A stretch of 13,228 nt of DNA from Candidatus Aminicenantota bacterium (GCA_016934895.1 JAFGRZ010000242.1:1-13228), one strand, 5' to 3'; positions 1 through 7,837 are shown, numbered from the stretch's first letter. Notes: generated from the sequence alone by a model not told the origin. Numbers and translations: made by a program.

Positions 1-1116
1 CGCCCTTTCCTGCGTGAAGAAACGGGTGTGGGGACGTATCTCAAGAATCTGCTGTTCCACCTGGCCGGGATTGACGCCGGCAACGAGTATTTCCTCTTCT
101 CCTCGTCCTGGAAGGATCGCTTCCCCAAAGAGAAGATCCCTCCCTTCGCCCGGATGAAATTTCACGACCTGCGCATCCCCGTAGGACTTCTCAATTCCCT
201 CTGGCAGAAGCGGCGTCGTCCGCCTCTGGATTTTTTCTTCAGGAAAAAAATCGATTTGACCCATTCGGCCACCCCGCTCATCCTTCCGACCAGGGGGAAA
301 AAGATCATCACCGTCCATGACCTTTTTTTCATGGACTTTCCTGAAATGGCCGGCGAAGAAGCGGGCCGGACGTTCGCTCGTCGGACGGCGGCCTCATTCC
401 GGGATGCCGACGGCATTCTGAGCTTTTCGAATTTCACTTCCCTTGCCCTGATCTCCCGGTTCGCCATCGACGAGAAAAAAGTGAAAGTCGTCTATCACGG
501 CCTGGATCAGAGGTTTCTTGAAGAGGTCCCGGCCGCTGAACTCAAGGCGACGCGCAAGCGCTGCAACCTGCCGCCGGCCTTCCTTCTTTTTGTCGGTGCC
601 CAGGTGCCGCGCAAGAACCTGGTTCGTTTTCTCGAGGCCCTGAAGATCGTTCATCTCCATGGCCTCCAGATTCCCCTTGTCCTGATCGGCCCCGAGGGGG
701 AGGACACGGGAGCCATCCTGCGGCAGGCCAGTCAACTTGGACTCGGCCACTGGGTCATGAGGGCCGGCTATCTTGACGAAAGGGATGTCCGGCACGCGTA
801 CAGGCTGGCCACGGCTTTCGTCTTTCCCTCCTTGTGCGAGGGATTCGGCCTGCCTCTGGTCGAGGCCATGGCCAGCGGGGTGCCGGTGGCCGCCTCCCGG
901 ACGTCGGCGATCCCGGAGGTCTGCCGGGATGCAGCCCTCTATTTCCAGCCGGAAAATTCCGAGAGCATGGCCGAGAAAGTGGCCTCGATCATCGAAGATG
1001 AGGATTTGAGGAAAGGATTGATCATCAGGGGGAAAGAGAGGGCCCGGGATTTCAGCTGGGAAAGAGCGGCCGCGGAGACGCTGGAATTTTATGAACGGGT
1101 GGTCGTGGGAACATGA
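1..1116 (+). CDS. GT4 family glycosyltransferase, 5' end cut by the window edge
   Basis: Retaining GT-B glycosyltransferase that would move a sugar from a nucleotide-sugar donor to a growing polysaccharide on the cytoplasmic face of the membrane. The reading frame is open back to base 1, and the residues before the GTG at 28 (RPFLREETG, running into VGTYLKNLL) match the N-terminal loop usual in this family. The gene therefore begins left of the window, and I infer that only about 10 residues are missing. Counting from the first visible codon, there is a VHDLFF segment near 105, a donor-domain start FLLFVGAQVPRKNL near 194-207, and the family's E-X7-E signature EGFGLPLVE at about 280-288 followed by ASGVPV and a SAIPEV loop. 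The stop overlaps the next gene by ATGA. Donor and acceptor sugars cannot be read from sequence. Confidence 0.9.
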   Translation, partial: RPFLREETGVGTYLKNLLFHLAGIDAGNEYFLFSSSWKDRFPKEKIPPFARMKFHDLRIPVGLLNSLWQKRRRPPLDFFFRKKIDLTHSATPLILPTRGKKIITVHDLFFMDFPEMAGEEAGRTFARRTAASFRDADGILSFSNFTSLALISRFAIDEKKVKVVYHGLDQRFLEEVPAAELKATRKRCNLPPAFLLFVGAQVPRKNLVRFLEALKIVHLHGLQIPLVLIGPEGEDTGAILRQASQLGLGHWVMRAGYLDERDVRHAYRLATAFVFPSLCEGFGLPLVEAMASGVPVAASRTSAIPEVCRDAALYFQPENSESMAEKVASIIEDEDLRKGLIIRGKERARDFSWERAAAETLEFYERVVVGT

Positions 1117-2204
1117 TGATCGCGGTCGACGGTTTCGAGCTGGGCCGGGAGGCCAAGGGAGTCGGCCGGGTCGTCCGCAACCTGATGGAAAAGCTTCCCG
1201 ACCTCCTGCCGGGCGACCGGTTCCTCGTGTTTACCAAAGAACGGATCGGAACGTTCACCCATCCCAGGACGGAAGAGCGCCTTCTGTCCTGGCGGGGAGG
1301 CTACCTGCGCTGGCAGAACGGACCGTTGCGAAAGGCTCTGAAGACGGCGAATCCGGACCTGCTCGTTGCCTCGAACTATGTCCTTCCGCTTTATTGTCCC
1401 TGGAAATCCATCCTTATCGAGCACGACATCTCGGTCATTTCCCACCCCGAATGGTATCCCCGACGATTCGCCCTGACGCGCCGCTATCTTGTTCGCAGAA
1501 GCCTTGAAAGGGCCGGACTCGTGGTCGTCCCGTCGACTTTCACCGGGGATGAGATTCAGGCTTTCTTCGGGACCAAGAGCGACAAGATCAAACCCCTTGG
1601 CTGGGGCATCGAGGACACGTTCCGGCGGGCTCCGAAGGAAGAAGTGACGAAGTGGCGCAACCGTCATGGTTGGGCCGGGAAAAAAGTGATCGGCTTTCTC
1701 GGGTCCGTTTTCAAGCGGCGCCATATTCCCGAGCTCATCCGGGCCGTGGGTTTGCTCCGGGAGGATATTCCGGAGGCGGTTCTTCATCTCGTCGGACAGG
1801 ACTTCGGCGTCTTGAGGGCGGCCGGCGCGTCCGTTTCGAAACTGCCGGAGTGGGTCTTGTGGCAAATGTCTCTTCCCGAGAAAGAGCTGCCCCTTTTCTA
1901 TTCTTCCGTCGACGCCTTCGCCTACCTGTCCGAATACGAAGGATTCGGATTTCCGCCCTTGGAAGCCCTGGCCTGCGGAACTCCTTCGGTGCTGTTGAAC
2001 GGCAGTTCTTTGAGCGAGGTATTTTCCGGCCTGGCCTTCATGGTCGATGCGCCTGAGCCGGAAGCGATCGCCGCCGCCCTGAAAACGGCTGTCAGCGACG
2101 AGACAAAGAGATCCGGGCTTCTCAGCGAGTATGACCGCCGGAAGGAACGGTTCTCATGGAGACGGACGGCAAGGGAACTGGCCGCCTTGATCCGGAGCAT
2201 GTAA
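1113..2204 (+). CDS. GT4 family glycosyltransferase
   Basis: Second GT-B retaining glycosyltransferase of the block, 363 residues, close to the usual family length. The N-terminal MIAVDGFELG...KGVGRVVRNL corresponds to the acceptor-side glycine loop. An EHDISVISHPEWY segment lies near 103-115, the donor domain starts with VIGFLGSVFKRRHI (192-205), and the E-X7-E signature EGFGFPPLE is at 276-284, followed by ACGTPS and a SLSEV loop. The start ATG overlaps the upstream stop as ATGA, and a second ATG follows directly. The GGGA upstream is a weak ribosome site, so translational coupling is likely. The layout resembles the preceding gene, so the two may be old tandem paralogs (inference). Acceptor and linkage are unknown. 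Confidence 0.9.
   Translation: MMIAVDGFELGREAKGVGRVVRNLMEKLPDLLPGDRFLVFTKERIGTFTHPRTEERLLSWRGGYLRWQNGPLRKALKTANPDLLVASNYVLPLYCPWKSILIEHDISVISHPEWYPRRFALTRRYLVRRSLERAGLVVVPSTFTGDEIQAFFGTKSDKIKPLGWGIEDTFRRAPKEEVTKWRNRHGWAGKKVIGFLGSVFKRRHIPELIRAVGLLREDIPEAVLHLVGQDFGVLRAAGASVSKLPEWVLWQMSLPEKELPLFYSSVDAFAYLSEYEGFGFPPLEALACGTPSVLLNGSSLSEVFSGLAFMVDAPEPEAIAAALKTAVSDETKRSGLLSEYDRRKERFSWRRTARELAALIRSM
2194..2197 (+). promoter_or_regulatory. Ribosome binding site favouring the ATG at 2204
   Basis: GGAG lies inside the last codons of the upstream gene, six bases before the ATG at 2204. With the TAATG stop/start overlap it favours this start over the in-frame ATG at 2156, which has an AAGGA of its own about nine bases ahead, so the choice is not certain. 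Confidence 0.55.
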
Positions 2205-3139
2205 TGGAGAGGGAAGTGACCATCCGCGCGATTTCCGGACGGAAGAGCGATCCGGAACTTTCGATCGTCCTCGTCCATTACAACGACCGTGTCCACCTCG
2301 TCCCCTGCCTGTCGTCGCTCCAGAAGGCGGTTTCAGGTTTGAGCGCCGAGGTCATCCTGGTGGACAATCATTCCGGGGACGGAAGTCCCGGCCTGGTCAG
2401 GAAGGCGTTTCCCTGGATCCGGCTGATCGAAAACAGCGAGAACCTCGGTTATCCCAAAGCCAACAATATCGGTTTTCGTCGAAGCCGGGGAGAGTTTTGC
2501 CTCTTCTTGAACACCGATACCGTGATGCCCGAGACCGGGCTGTCCGTCCTCCTGGCGAAGATCAGAGAGCGGCCCGAGTTCGGGGCTGTCGGCCCGGCCC
2601 TCGTCCATGAGAATGGACGCTTCCAGGTTTCTTTCGGCGGAAGAGTGGGCTTTTTTTCCGAGATCCGTCAGAAATTCATCCTTAATCCTTTCTATAAGAT
2701 CGCGCTCCGGATCTCCCGGAAAGCTCGGGAGGTCGGCTGGTTGAGCGGAGCCTGTCTGCTGGCCAGGCGCGAGGCGGTCGAAGGCGCCGGCCTTTTCGAT
2801 GAGAATTTCTTTCTTTATTTCGAAGATATCGATCTTTGCCGGAGGATCAAAAACCGCGGCTTCAAGCTTATCTTTTTTCCTTTGGTCCGGGTGACCCACA
2901 CCGGCGGGGGGGCCACGTCCGCCTGCCCGTGGCCCAGCCGGCTGGCCTACCGGCGCAGCCAGCTCCGTTTCTATGAGAAGCACAATTCCCGGAATTCCCG
3001 GCGCTTCCTCAGGCTTTACTTGAGATGGATCGTCTTTGTCCTCGGACTCATCGGGGCGGGCGGGGAAAGTGAGGAAAGAAACCGTTATCGGGATGGGCTT
3101 CGCAAGCTCGTCTCCGGCCGGGGACGCGAGGTGAATTGA
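2204..3139 (+). CDS. GT2 family glycosyltransferase (rhamnosyltransferase-like)
   Basis: Inverting GT-A glycosyltransferase of 311 residues. LSIVLVHYND (19-28) opens the nucleotide-binding domain, VDNHSGDGS (53-61) is the usual second motif, NSENLGYPKANNIG lies at 77-90, and NTD at 103-105 takes the place of the metal-binding DxD. WLSGACLLARRE (179-190), YFEDIDLCRR (205-214) with the presumed catalytic acid pair, and a THTGG segment (231-235) complete the WbbL-like pattern. A short hydrophobic stretch near the C-terminus (WIVFVLGLIGAG) suggests membrane contact. I chose the ATG at 2204 because it forms a TAATG overlap with the upstream stop and has GGAG six bases ahead. An in-frame ATG at 2156 would add 16 unconserved-looking residues and overlap the upstream gene by 49 bases. 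Rhamnose as donor is only a family tendency. Confidence 0.9.
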   Translation: MEREVTIRAISGRKSDPELSIVLVHYNDRVHLVPCLSSLQKAVSGLSAEVILVDNHSGDGSPGLVRKAFPWIRLIENSENLGYPKANNIGFRRSRGEFCLFLNTDTVMPETGLSVLLAKIRERPEFGAVGPALVHENGRFQVSFGGRVGFFSEIRQKFILNPFYKIALRISRKAREVGWLSGACLLARREAVEGAGLFDENFFLYFEDIDLCRRIKNRGFKLIFFPLVRVTHTGGGATSACPWPSRLAYRRSQLRFYEKHNSRNSRRFLRLYLRWIVFVLGLIGAGGESEERNRYRDGLRKLVSGRGREVN

Positions 3140-4266
3140 TGGCCGGACTCAGGGTGATGGAGATGATCGACCGGCCCTCCCTCGGCGGCGGGCAAACGGC
3201 TCTCCTTGTCTTGGCCGAAAACCTGGCCCGGGAGGCTTTCCATGTCTTTGTCTGCTCGGGCGGGGAGGGCCCGCTGGCCGAGGAGGTTCGGCGCCGAGGT
3301 CTTGCCTACATTCGGGTTCCCATGAAAAAAGGGTTTGATTTCCGCTCCCGGAATGAAATCGCTGCGGTTCTCAGGCAACAGAGGATCGATGTCCTTCATA
3401 CCCATGGCGGCGTGGCCGGGATCCACGGTCGGGCGGCGGCCCGTCTGGCAAGAACACCGGCCGTTGTTCATACCCTTCACGGCATCCATTATCTCCACTA
3501 TCGGAACCCATTGTTGCGGCGGCTTTATGTGTGGCTGGAAAGGAGATGTTCCCGGATCACCGATCGGCTGGTTCTTGTCTGCCAATCGGACTTCCGCCGG
3601 GCCAGCAAACATAGACTGGCGCCTGAACGGAACATGAGAGTCATTCTCAACGGCCTTGATATTCTCCCGACTCCCGGTACCGATCAACTCGACCGGCTGA
3701 GAAGCCAACTGGGATGGACGCCCGGCCGGCCGATCGTCGGGACGGTCGCCCGGCTCCATCGCCAGAAAGGGGTCATCCATCTTCTTCGTGCCGGCCGAAG
3801 GATTCTCGAGGCCATTCCGGAATCCAGGATCGCCATCGTGGGGGACGGGCCCCAGGCCGGCCGGCTGAAGCGGGAAGCGCGCCGTCTTGGACTCGAGGAA
3901 AGGTGCCTCTTCCTCGGAGAGAGGAGGGACGCGCCGTCTCTCATGGCTCTGTTTGATATTTTTGTTCTTCCCTCCCTCTGGGAAGGATTGCCCTTCGTCC
4001 TGGTCGAAGCCGCCGCCCTGGGAAGGCCGATCGTCGCCACGGCCGTAGACGGCGTCCCCGAGATCCTCGAAGACGGCCGGACCGGCCTTCTCGTCCCGCC
4101 GGGCGATCCGGAAGCCCTGGCCGGCGCCGTCATCCGACTGCTGCGGGACAGGGAAGAGGCGGGCCGCTTGGCGGAGAAGGCCAAAGCGCTCGTCCCGCCC
4201 CGCTTCCCCATGCGTCGCATGGTCGAACAGACCCAGAACCTGTACTTGGAGCTGTCCGGCCGATAA
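3139..4266 (+). CDS. GT4 family glycosyltransferase
   Basis: Third GT4 enzyme of the block, 375 residues. The acceptor domain shows the glycine loop LGGGQTALL (15-23), then VLHTHGGVAG (85-94) and VHTLHG (110-115). The donor domain begins at IVGTVARLHRQKG (199-211), with the basic residues that normally hold the donor phosphates, then AIVGDGP (232-238) and the E-X7-E signature EGLPFVLVE (282-290). This is the WbnH/PimB-like style common in capsule and exopolysaccharide loci. The start is the ATG overlapping the preceding stop (TGATG), with GAGGTG five bases upstream. A TTG three bases earlier would give one extra residue and is less likely. It ends the first translational run; a 120-base gap with a promoter follows. 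Sugar specificity cannot be told. Confidence 0.9.
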   Translation: MAGLRVMEMIDRPSLGGGQTALLVLAENLAREAFHVFVCSGGEGPLAEEVRRRGLAYIRVPMKKGFDFRSRNEIAAVLRQQRIDVLHTHGGVAGIHGRAAARLARTPAVVHTLHGIHYLHYRNPLLRRLYVWLERRCSRITDRLVLVCQSDFRRASKHRLAPERNMRVILNGLDILPTPGTDQLDRLRSQLGWTPGRPIVGTVARLHRQKGVIHLLRAGRRILEAIPESRIAIVGDGPQAGRLKREARRLGLEERCLFLGERRDAPSLMALFDIFVLPSLWEGLPFVLVEAAALGRPIVATAVDGVPEILEDGRTGLLVPPGDPEALAGAVIRLLRDREEAGRLAEKAKALVPPRFPMRRMVEQTQNLYLELSGR

Positions 4267-4386
4267 AACTGACGGGAAGCACGGACATTCCCAAGTCGTC
4301 TAAAATCTTCATCACATGAGAAGAGATGCTAACCCTCTGGAAATATGTATTGTGTCCCCCCGGGAGGTGATTTATAATCAACACCA
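4267..4386 (+). other. Intergenic region with promoter and small dyads
   Basis: The only gap over 40 bases within either gene block. It holds a weak 5-bp hairpin GGGAA/TTCCC (4274-4292) without a T-run, a dyad CTTC-A-TCA-CA-TGA-GAAG (4307-4323) with one bulged base, and a promoter abutting the next gene. The dyad is about 27 bases upstream of the -35 box, where an activator or repressor could bind, but it is short and could be chance. No convincing terminator follows the upstream gene, so read-through is possible. Confidence 0.5.
4350..4378 (+). promoter_or_regulatory. Sigma70-type promoter for the WbaZ-like/transferase pair
   Basis: TTGTGT (4350-4355) and a perfect TATAAT (4373-4378) are separated by exactly 17 bases. 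The predicted transcription start, about seven bases past the -10, falls within 1-3 bases of the ATG at 4387, which implies a leaderless or nearly leaderless mRNA. A GGAGG at 4363-4367 lies inside the spacer, 19 bases before the ATG, too far to act as a normal ribosome site for this start. Confidence 0.6.
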
Positions 4387-5505
4387 ATGGACAAGATCAA
4401 AGTCGCGCTGGTCCACGACTGGCTGACCGGACAGCGGGGCGGCGAGAAGGTGCTCGAGGTGCTGGCCGAGATTTTTCCCCGGGCGCCGATTTACACGCTT
4501 TTCCACTTCAAAGGAAGTCAATGCGCGGAGATTGAAAAGCGCGCGATCCGGACAAGCTTCCTTCAGAAGTTGCCTTTTCTCGAAAAGAGATACCGCTACT
4601 ATCTGCCTCTCTTCCCCCCGGCGGTCGAACTCTTTGACCTGGGGGACTATGATCTCGTCATTTCGAGCTCTCATTGTGTCGCCAAGGGAGCCATTCCTCC
4701 TCCGGACGGACTTCATATCAGTTACGTTCACTCGCCCGTCCGCTACGCTTGGAACCAATATTTCGCGTACTTCTCGCCGGACCGGCTGTCGTTTTTTCAG
4801 CGATTGCTCATCCCGCCGGTCATCCACAGGCTGCGCGTTTGGGACGAATCGTCCTCCGCCCGGGTGGATCATTTCGTCGCCAACTCGGAGAACGTCGCCC
4901 GGCGCATCTGGAAGTACTACCGCCGGGAAGCCGACGTCGTCCCTCCGCCGGTGGACACGGAATTCTACGGCCTCCCCGAGGACCAACCGGCCCGCTCGGA
5001 GTTTCTCATCGTCTCGGCGCTCGTGCCGTATAAACGGATCGATCTGGCCATCGAAACCTTCAATCGGTCGGGAGAACGGCTCACGATCGTCGGCACCGGG
5101 CCCGACCTGAGGAAACTCAAGAAAATGGCCCGCCCGAATATCGTTTTCCTCGGAGCGCAGGCGGCCCCGGAACTTCGGACTCTCTATCAAAAGGCGAAAG
5201 CCCTGCTTTTGCCCGGGGAAGAGGACTTCGGGATCACGGCGCTCGAGGCTCAGGCGTGCGGGACGCCCGTCATCGCCTATGGCCGTGGCGGCGCCCTGGA
5301 AAGCGTCGTCCCCGGCGAGACCGGAGTCTTTTTCTCCGAGCTGACGGTGGCCGGGCTCCGCGGCGCGCTTGACAAATTCAAGGACATGAAATTTAATGAT
5401 TCCGGAATTCGGGCGAACGCCGAAAGGTTCTCTCGCCGCGCTTTCCGGGAGAAGATGGCGGTTTATTTCGAGCGGAAATGGGCGGATCATAAAGGGCAAC
5501 GGTGA
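4387..5505 (+). CDS. WbaZ-like GT4 glycosyltransferase (mannosyltransferase-like)
   Basis: GT-B glycosyltransferase of 372 residues. The opening KVALVHDWLTGQRGGEKVLE (5-24) is the hallmark of the WbaZ-like GT4 branch, with VISSSHCVAKG (91-101), YVHSPVRYAWNQ (113-124) and NSENVARRI (166-174) also typical. The donor domain shows LIVSALVPYKRID (207-219), VGTGP (235-239), PGEEDFGITALEA (276-288) with E-X7-E at 279-287, and CGTPVIAYGRGG. An in-frame TAA at 4375-4377, inside the -10 box, rules out a longer protein, so the ATG is the start. No ribosome site lies at normal distance. It overlaps the next gene by GTGA. In this family mannose is a frequent donor, and position beside the priming transferase suggests it adds an early sugar; both are inference. 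Confidence 0.92.
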   Translation: MDKIKVALVHDWLTGQRGGEKVLEVLAEIFPRAPIYTLFHFKGSQCAEIEKRAIRTSFLQKLPFLEKRYRYYLPLFPPAVELFDLGDYDLVISSSHCVAKGAIPPPDGLHISYVHSPVRYAWNQYFAYFSPDRLSFFQRLLIPPVIHRLRVWDESSSARVDHFVANSENVARRIWKYYRREADVVPPPVDTEFYGLPEDQPARSEFLIVSALVPYKRIDLAIETFNRSGERLTIVGTGPDLRKLKKMARPNIVFLGAQAAPELRTLYQKAKALLLPGEEDFGITALEAQACGTPVIAYGRGGALESVVPGETGVFFSELTVAGLRGALDKFKDMKFNDSGIRANAERFSRRAFREKMAVYFERKWADHKGQR

Positions 5506-6953
5506 TCCAGAGAAAACGCTCCGGTTTAATCGGGCTCTTTGTGCTCAGCGATGCCGTCGCCATCCTCATCTCCTATTTCTACTCTTATCTTTTTCGCTTC
5601 TACGTTTATCTCATCCCGGTTGACCCGGCCAAGGGGATTCCTCCTCTCCATCAGTATGCGGTCGTCTTTCCGCTTTTTCTGGCCACGCATCTGTTGATCT
5701 TTTACTTCCAGGGCTTTTACAGAACGCGCCTGCAACGCGCCAGGATCGACGATTTCCTGGCCGTCTGCCTGAACGTGATCCTGACCATGGCCATCGATTT
5801 TCTCGGAATCTTGAGCTACCTCTACGGCTACAGCCAGGGGCCGCGGCCCCTATTCCGGGTGACCTTCAAGCTCTCCCACGGCTTCCTGGCGGTTTATTTT
5901 GTCGTCGTCATCTTCATGATCACTTTTTTCCGCAACCAGATCTTTTTTTACATGAAGAGGCGATATGCCAAGGGATTGAACCTCCAGAACGTGCTCGTCA
6001 TCGGTGCGGGAGAGATGGGCAAAGCGGTGGCCCAGAAGATTCTTGTCTATAAAGACCTCGGTTTCCGGCTCAAGGGATTCCTGGACGACGAACGCCCGGT
6101 GGGAGAGACGATCGAAATCGACGGCGGAGTGGAAGTCGTCGGCCGGATCCGCGACCTCGGGCCGATCCTCGATAAAGGCGACATCCAAGAGGTTTTTGTC
6201 GCCTTGGATCTGAATAACTATTCCAAAATCCTGGAGACCATCAAGGTCGCCCAGCATTCTGTGGTCAACATTCGCCTGATCCCCGACCTGTTTCAACTGC
6301 TCACTCTGAGGGCCAACATCCAGGACCTGGACGGGTTCCCGGTCATCTCGATCGACGATGTCGCCTTGCGCGGGCACAAAAACATGCTCAAACGGGTCGT
6401 GGACATCGTCGTCTCCGCGCTGGGCTTGATCCTCCTTTCGCCCGTGCTCCTGGCCCTGGCCGTCGTCGTGAAGATGAGCTCCCCGGGGCCCGTCTTCTTC
6501 CGGCAGGAAAGGATGGGCCTGGACGGGCGGAAGTTCAGGATGATCAAATTCCGGACCATGATCCGGACCGCCGAGGAGGGATCGGGCCCGCAGATGAGCC
6601 GTCCCGATGATCCTCGGGTCACCAAGGTCGGGCACTTTCTCCGCAAATACAGCCTGGATGAGCTGCCCCAGTTCATCAACGTCCTCAAGGGCGAAATGAG
6701 CCTGATCGGGCCCCGCCCGGAGCGGCCGGAATTCGTCCGGGAGTTCGCCGGCAAGGTCCCCAAGTACATGCTGCGGCACAAAGTCAAATGCGGCATCACG
6801 GGCTGGGCCCAGGTCCATGGCCTGCGGCAGGACACCCCGATCGCCAAGCGGGTCGAGTACGATTTTTACTATATCCAGAACTGGTCGCTGGGCCTTGACC
6901 TCAAGATCATCTGGATGACGCTGCGCAAAGGATTCGTCGACCGCAACATGTAG
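5502..6953 (+). CDS. Polyprenyl-phosphate glycosylphosphotransferase (WbaP/WcaJ type), initiates the polysaccharide
   Basis: Integral membrane enzyme of 483 residues that would transfer a hexose-1-phosphate from a nucleotide sugar to undecaprenyl phosphate, the first step of exopolysaccharide, capsule or O-antigen assembly. Four hydrophobic segments lie at about 9-35, 50-70, 85-108 and 125-148. A Rossmann-like CoA-binding domain with VLVIGAGEMG (164-173) follows. The C-terminal sugar transferase domain starts at KRVVDIVVSALGL (297-309) with the membrane hairpin helix, then FFRQERMG (332-339), KFRTM (349-353), the catalytic-pair motif YSLDELPQ (383-390, Asp386-Glu387), LIGPRPERPEF (401-411) and GITGWAQVHGLRQDT (431-445). 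Start is GTG in a GTGA overlap, with AAAGGG five bases ahead. Length and domain order are those of a full-size member. Glucose or galactose as substrate cannot be decided. Confidence 0.95.
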   Translation: MIQRKRSGLIGLFVLSDAVAILISYFYSYLFRFYVYLIPVDPAKGIPPLHQYAVVFPLFLATHLLIFYFQGFYRTRLQRARIDDFLAVCLNVILTMAIDFLGILSYLYGYSQGPRPLFRVTFKLSHGFLAVYFVVVIFMITFFRNQIFFYMKRRYAKGLNLQNVLVIGAGEMGKAVAQKILVYKDLGFRLKGFLDDERPVGETIEIDGGVEVVGRIRDLGPILDKGDIQEVFVALDLNNYSKILETIKVAQHSVVNIRLIPDLFQLLTLRANIQDLDGFPVISIDDVALRGHKNMLKRVVDIVVSALGLILLSPVLLALAVVVKMSSPGPVFFRQERMGLDGRKFRMIKFRTMIRTAEEGSGPQMSRPDDPRVTKVGHFLRKYSLDELPQFINVLKGEMSLIGPRPERPEFVREFAGKVPKYMLRHKVKCGITGWAQVHGLRQDTPIAKRVEYDFYYIQNWSLGLDLKIIWMTLRKGFVDRNM

Positions 6954-6969
6954 ACGGTCTCCCGCCCTC

Positions 6970-7833
6970 TCAATCCCTCTTCAGGGCCTCAAACAGCATC
7001 CGCTGAAGCTCCTGGACAAAGCGGAGTTTTTCCGTCTTCGTGGCCTTGGCCGGGGTGAAGGTCACGGCGGGCAGGAATTCGACGGTCAGGGAGGGCCGCT
7101 CGTACCGCTTGATCCTCATTGTGTTTAGAAGCCGGCGGAACAACCGGTAGGGGAGGATCCTGTCGGCGATGTACTTGTTGTAGGTTCCCTTGCCGATCCC
7201 TGGTTTTTCTTTGATGACGCTGGGCACGATTTTCAGCTCTTTTCCCTGCCGGCGAAGCCGGTCGGCCAGGCTGGGGACGGTTGTCGGGATGCTCAGAGGG
7301 CCCGCTTTTTCATGAGTCCCCCCTCCGCTCGGCGCAATGGCCACGGGGATATTCTCAGCCAGGGAGAGAAGGCAGGCTTTGAAAGCCTGCCTGTTTGTGC
7401 GTGTCTTCCTGAGGCTCTCCTCCGGTGTCTGTGGATCGTGCAAATACACGGGGATGAAATTGAGCCGACTCATCTGGGCGATCAGGAATCGGGTTAAGAG
7501 GCCGGAAATCCTGTCCAACATCCGCCGCGTCGGGCCCCGTCCTCCCATCTTTTTCTGAAGACGCTGGGAAAACAGGGAATTCCGGAGATCTCTTTCGGTT
7601 CTTTCAACGAGGTCCCGGCCGACGAGCGTCAGTTCGATAAAGAAACGGATCGGCGGGTCGGGCGGCGCGGCCACGGCCAGAAAAAGCGGCTCGACACGCC
7701 GGGAGATGTGGTTGTAGACAAAAAGCGTGGGCTCTTTCCTCGGGATATTGTGGAGGCCGATGGCCCTGGGTTTAGGGCAGATGGGAACGGTCTTCAACAG
7801 GCGGATGCAGTTCCTGTAGGATAGAGTGAGCAT
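6970..7833 (-). CDS. Acyltransferase related to soluble glycerol-3-phosphate acyltransferases, altered motif I
   Basis: Protein of 287 residues with no clear membrane helix. LFVYNHISRRVEPLFLAV (37-54) matches the first PlsC/LPLAT block, but the spacing is His-X5-Glu rather than the canonical His-X4-Asp. VAIAPSGGGTHE (164-175) stands where most PlsC proteins have FPEGTR. From memory it resembles the IAPSGG block of plastid (ATS1-like) and chlamydial glycerol-3-phosphate acyltransferases, and the preceding helix (RTNRQAFKACLLSL) also fits that branch. It would then acylate glycerol-3-phosphate to make lysophosphatidate. Last gene of the minus block, 4 bases after pgsA, which uses the same glycerol-3-phosphate. 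The start has no clear ribosome site, suggesting coupling. It could instead be a lysophospholipid acyltransferase or have lost activity. Confidence 0.6.
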   Translation of the reverse strand: MLTLSYRNCIRLLKTVPICPKPRAIGLHNIPRKEPTLFVYNHISRRVEPLFLAVAAPPDPPIRFFIELTLVGRDLVERTERDLRNSLFSQRLQKKMGGRGPTRRMLDRISGLLTRFLIAQMSRLNFIPVYLHDPQTPEESLRKTRTNRQAFKACLLSLAENIPVAIAPSGGGTHEKAGPLSIPTTVPSLADRLRRQGKELKIVPSVIKEKPGIGKGTYNKYIADRILPYRLFRRLLNTMRIKRYERPSLTVEFLPAVTFTPAKATKTEKLRFVQELQRMLFEALKRD

Positions 7834-7837
7834 CGAA

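Noticed and set aside
2156..2203. Upstream in-frame ATG as the start of the GT2 gene
   Set aside because: It would overlap the previous gene by 49 bases and add 16 residues unlike the family N-terminus; the ATG at 2204 has GGAG and a TAATG junction. It is not fully excluded.
4274..4292. Hairpin GGGAA/TTCCC after the third GT4 gene as a terminator
   Set aside because: The stem is only 5 bp with a 9-base loop, and no T-run follows.
4316..4426. 36-codon plus-strand frame starting at the ATG in the 120-base gap, a possible leader peptide
   Set aside because: It has no ribosome site, would need transcription from upstream, and runs out of frame into the next gene without a plausible product.
4378..5499. 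Long open frame (373 codons) on the minus strand opposite the WbaZ-like glycosyltransferase
   Set aside because: It mirrors a clear GT4 gene, its product is rich in Arg, Asp, Gly and Pro without recognisable motifs, and such antisense frames are expected in GC-rich codons.
5850..6818. 322-codon minus-strand frame opposite the priming transferase
   Set aside because: The plus strand encodes all conserved motifs of the transferase; the antisense product is Asp- and His-rich and shows no domain.
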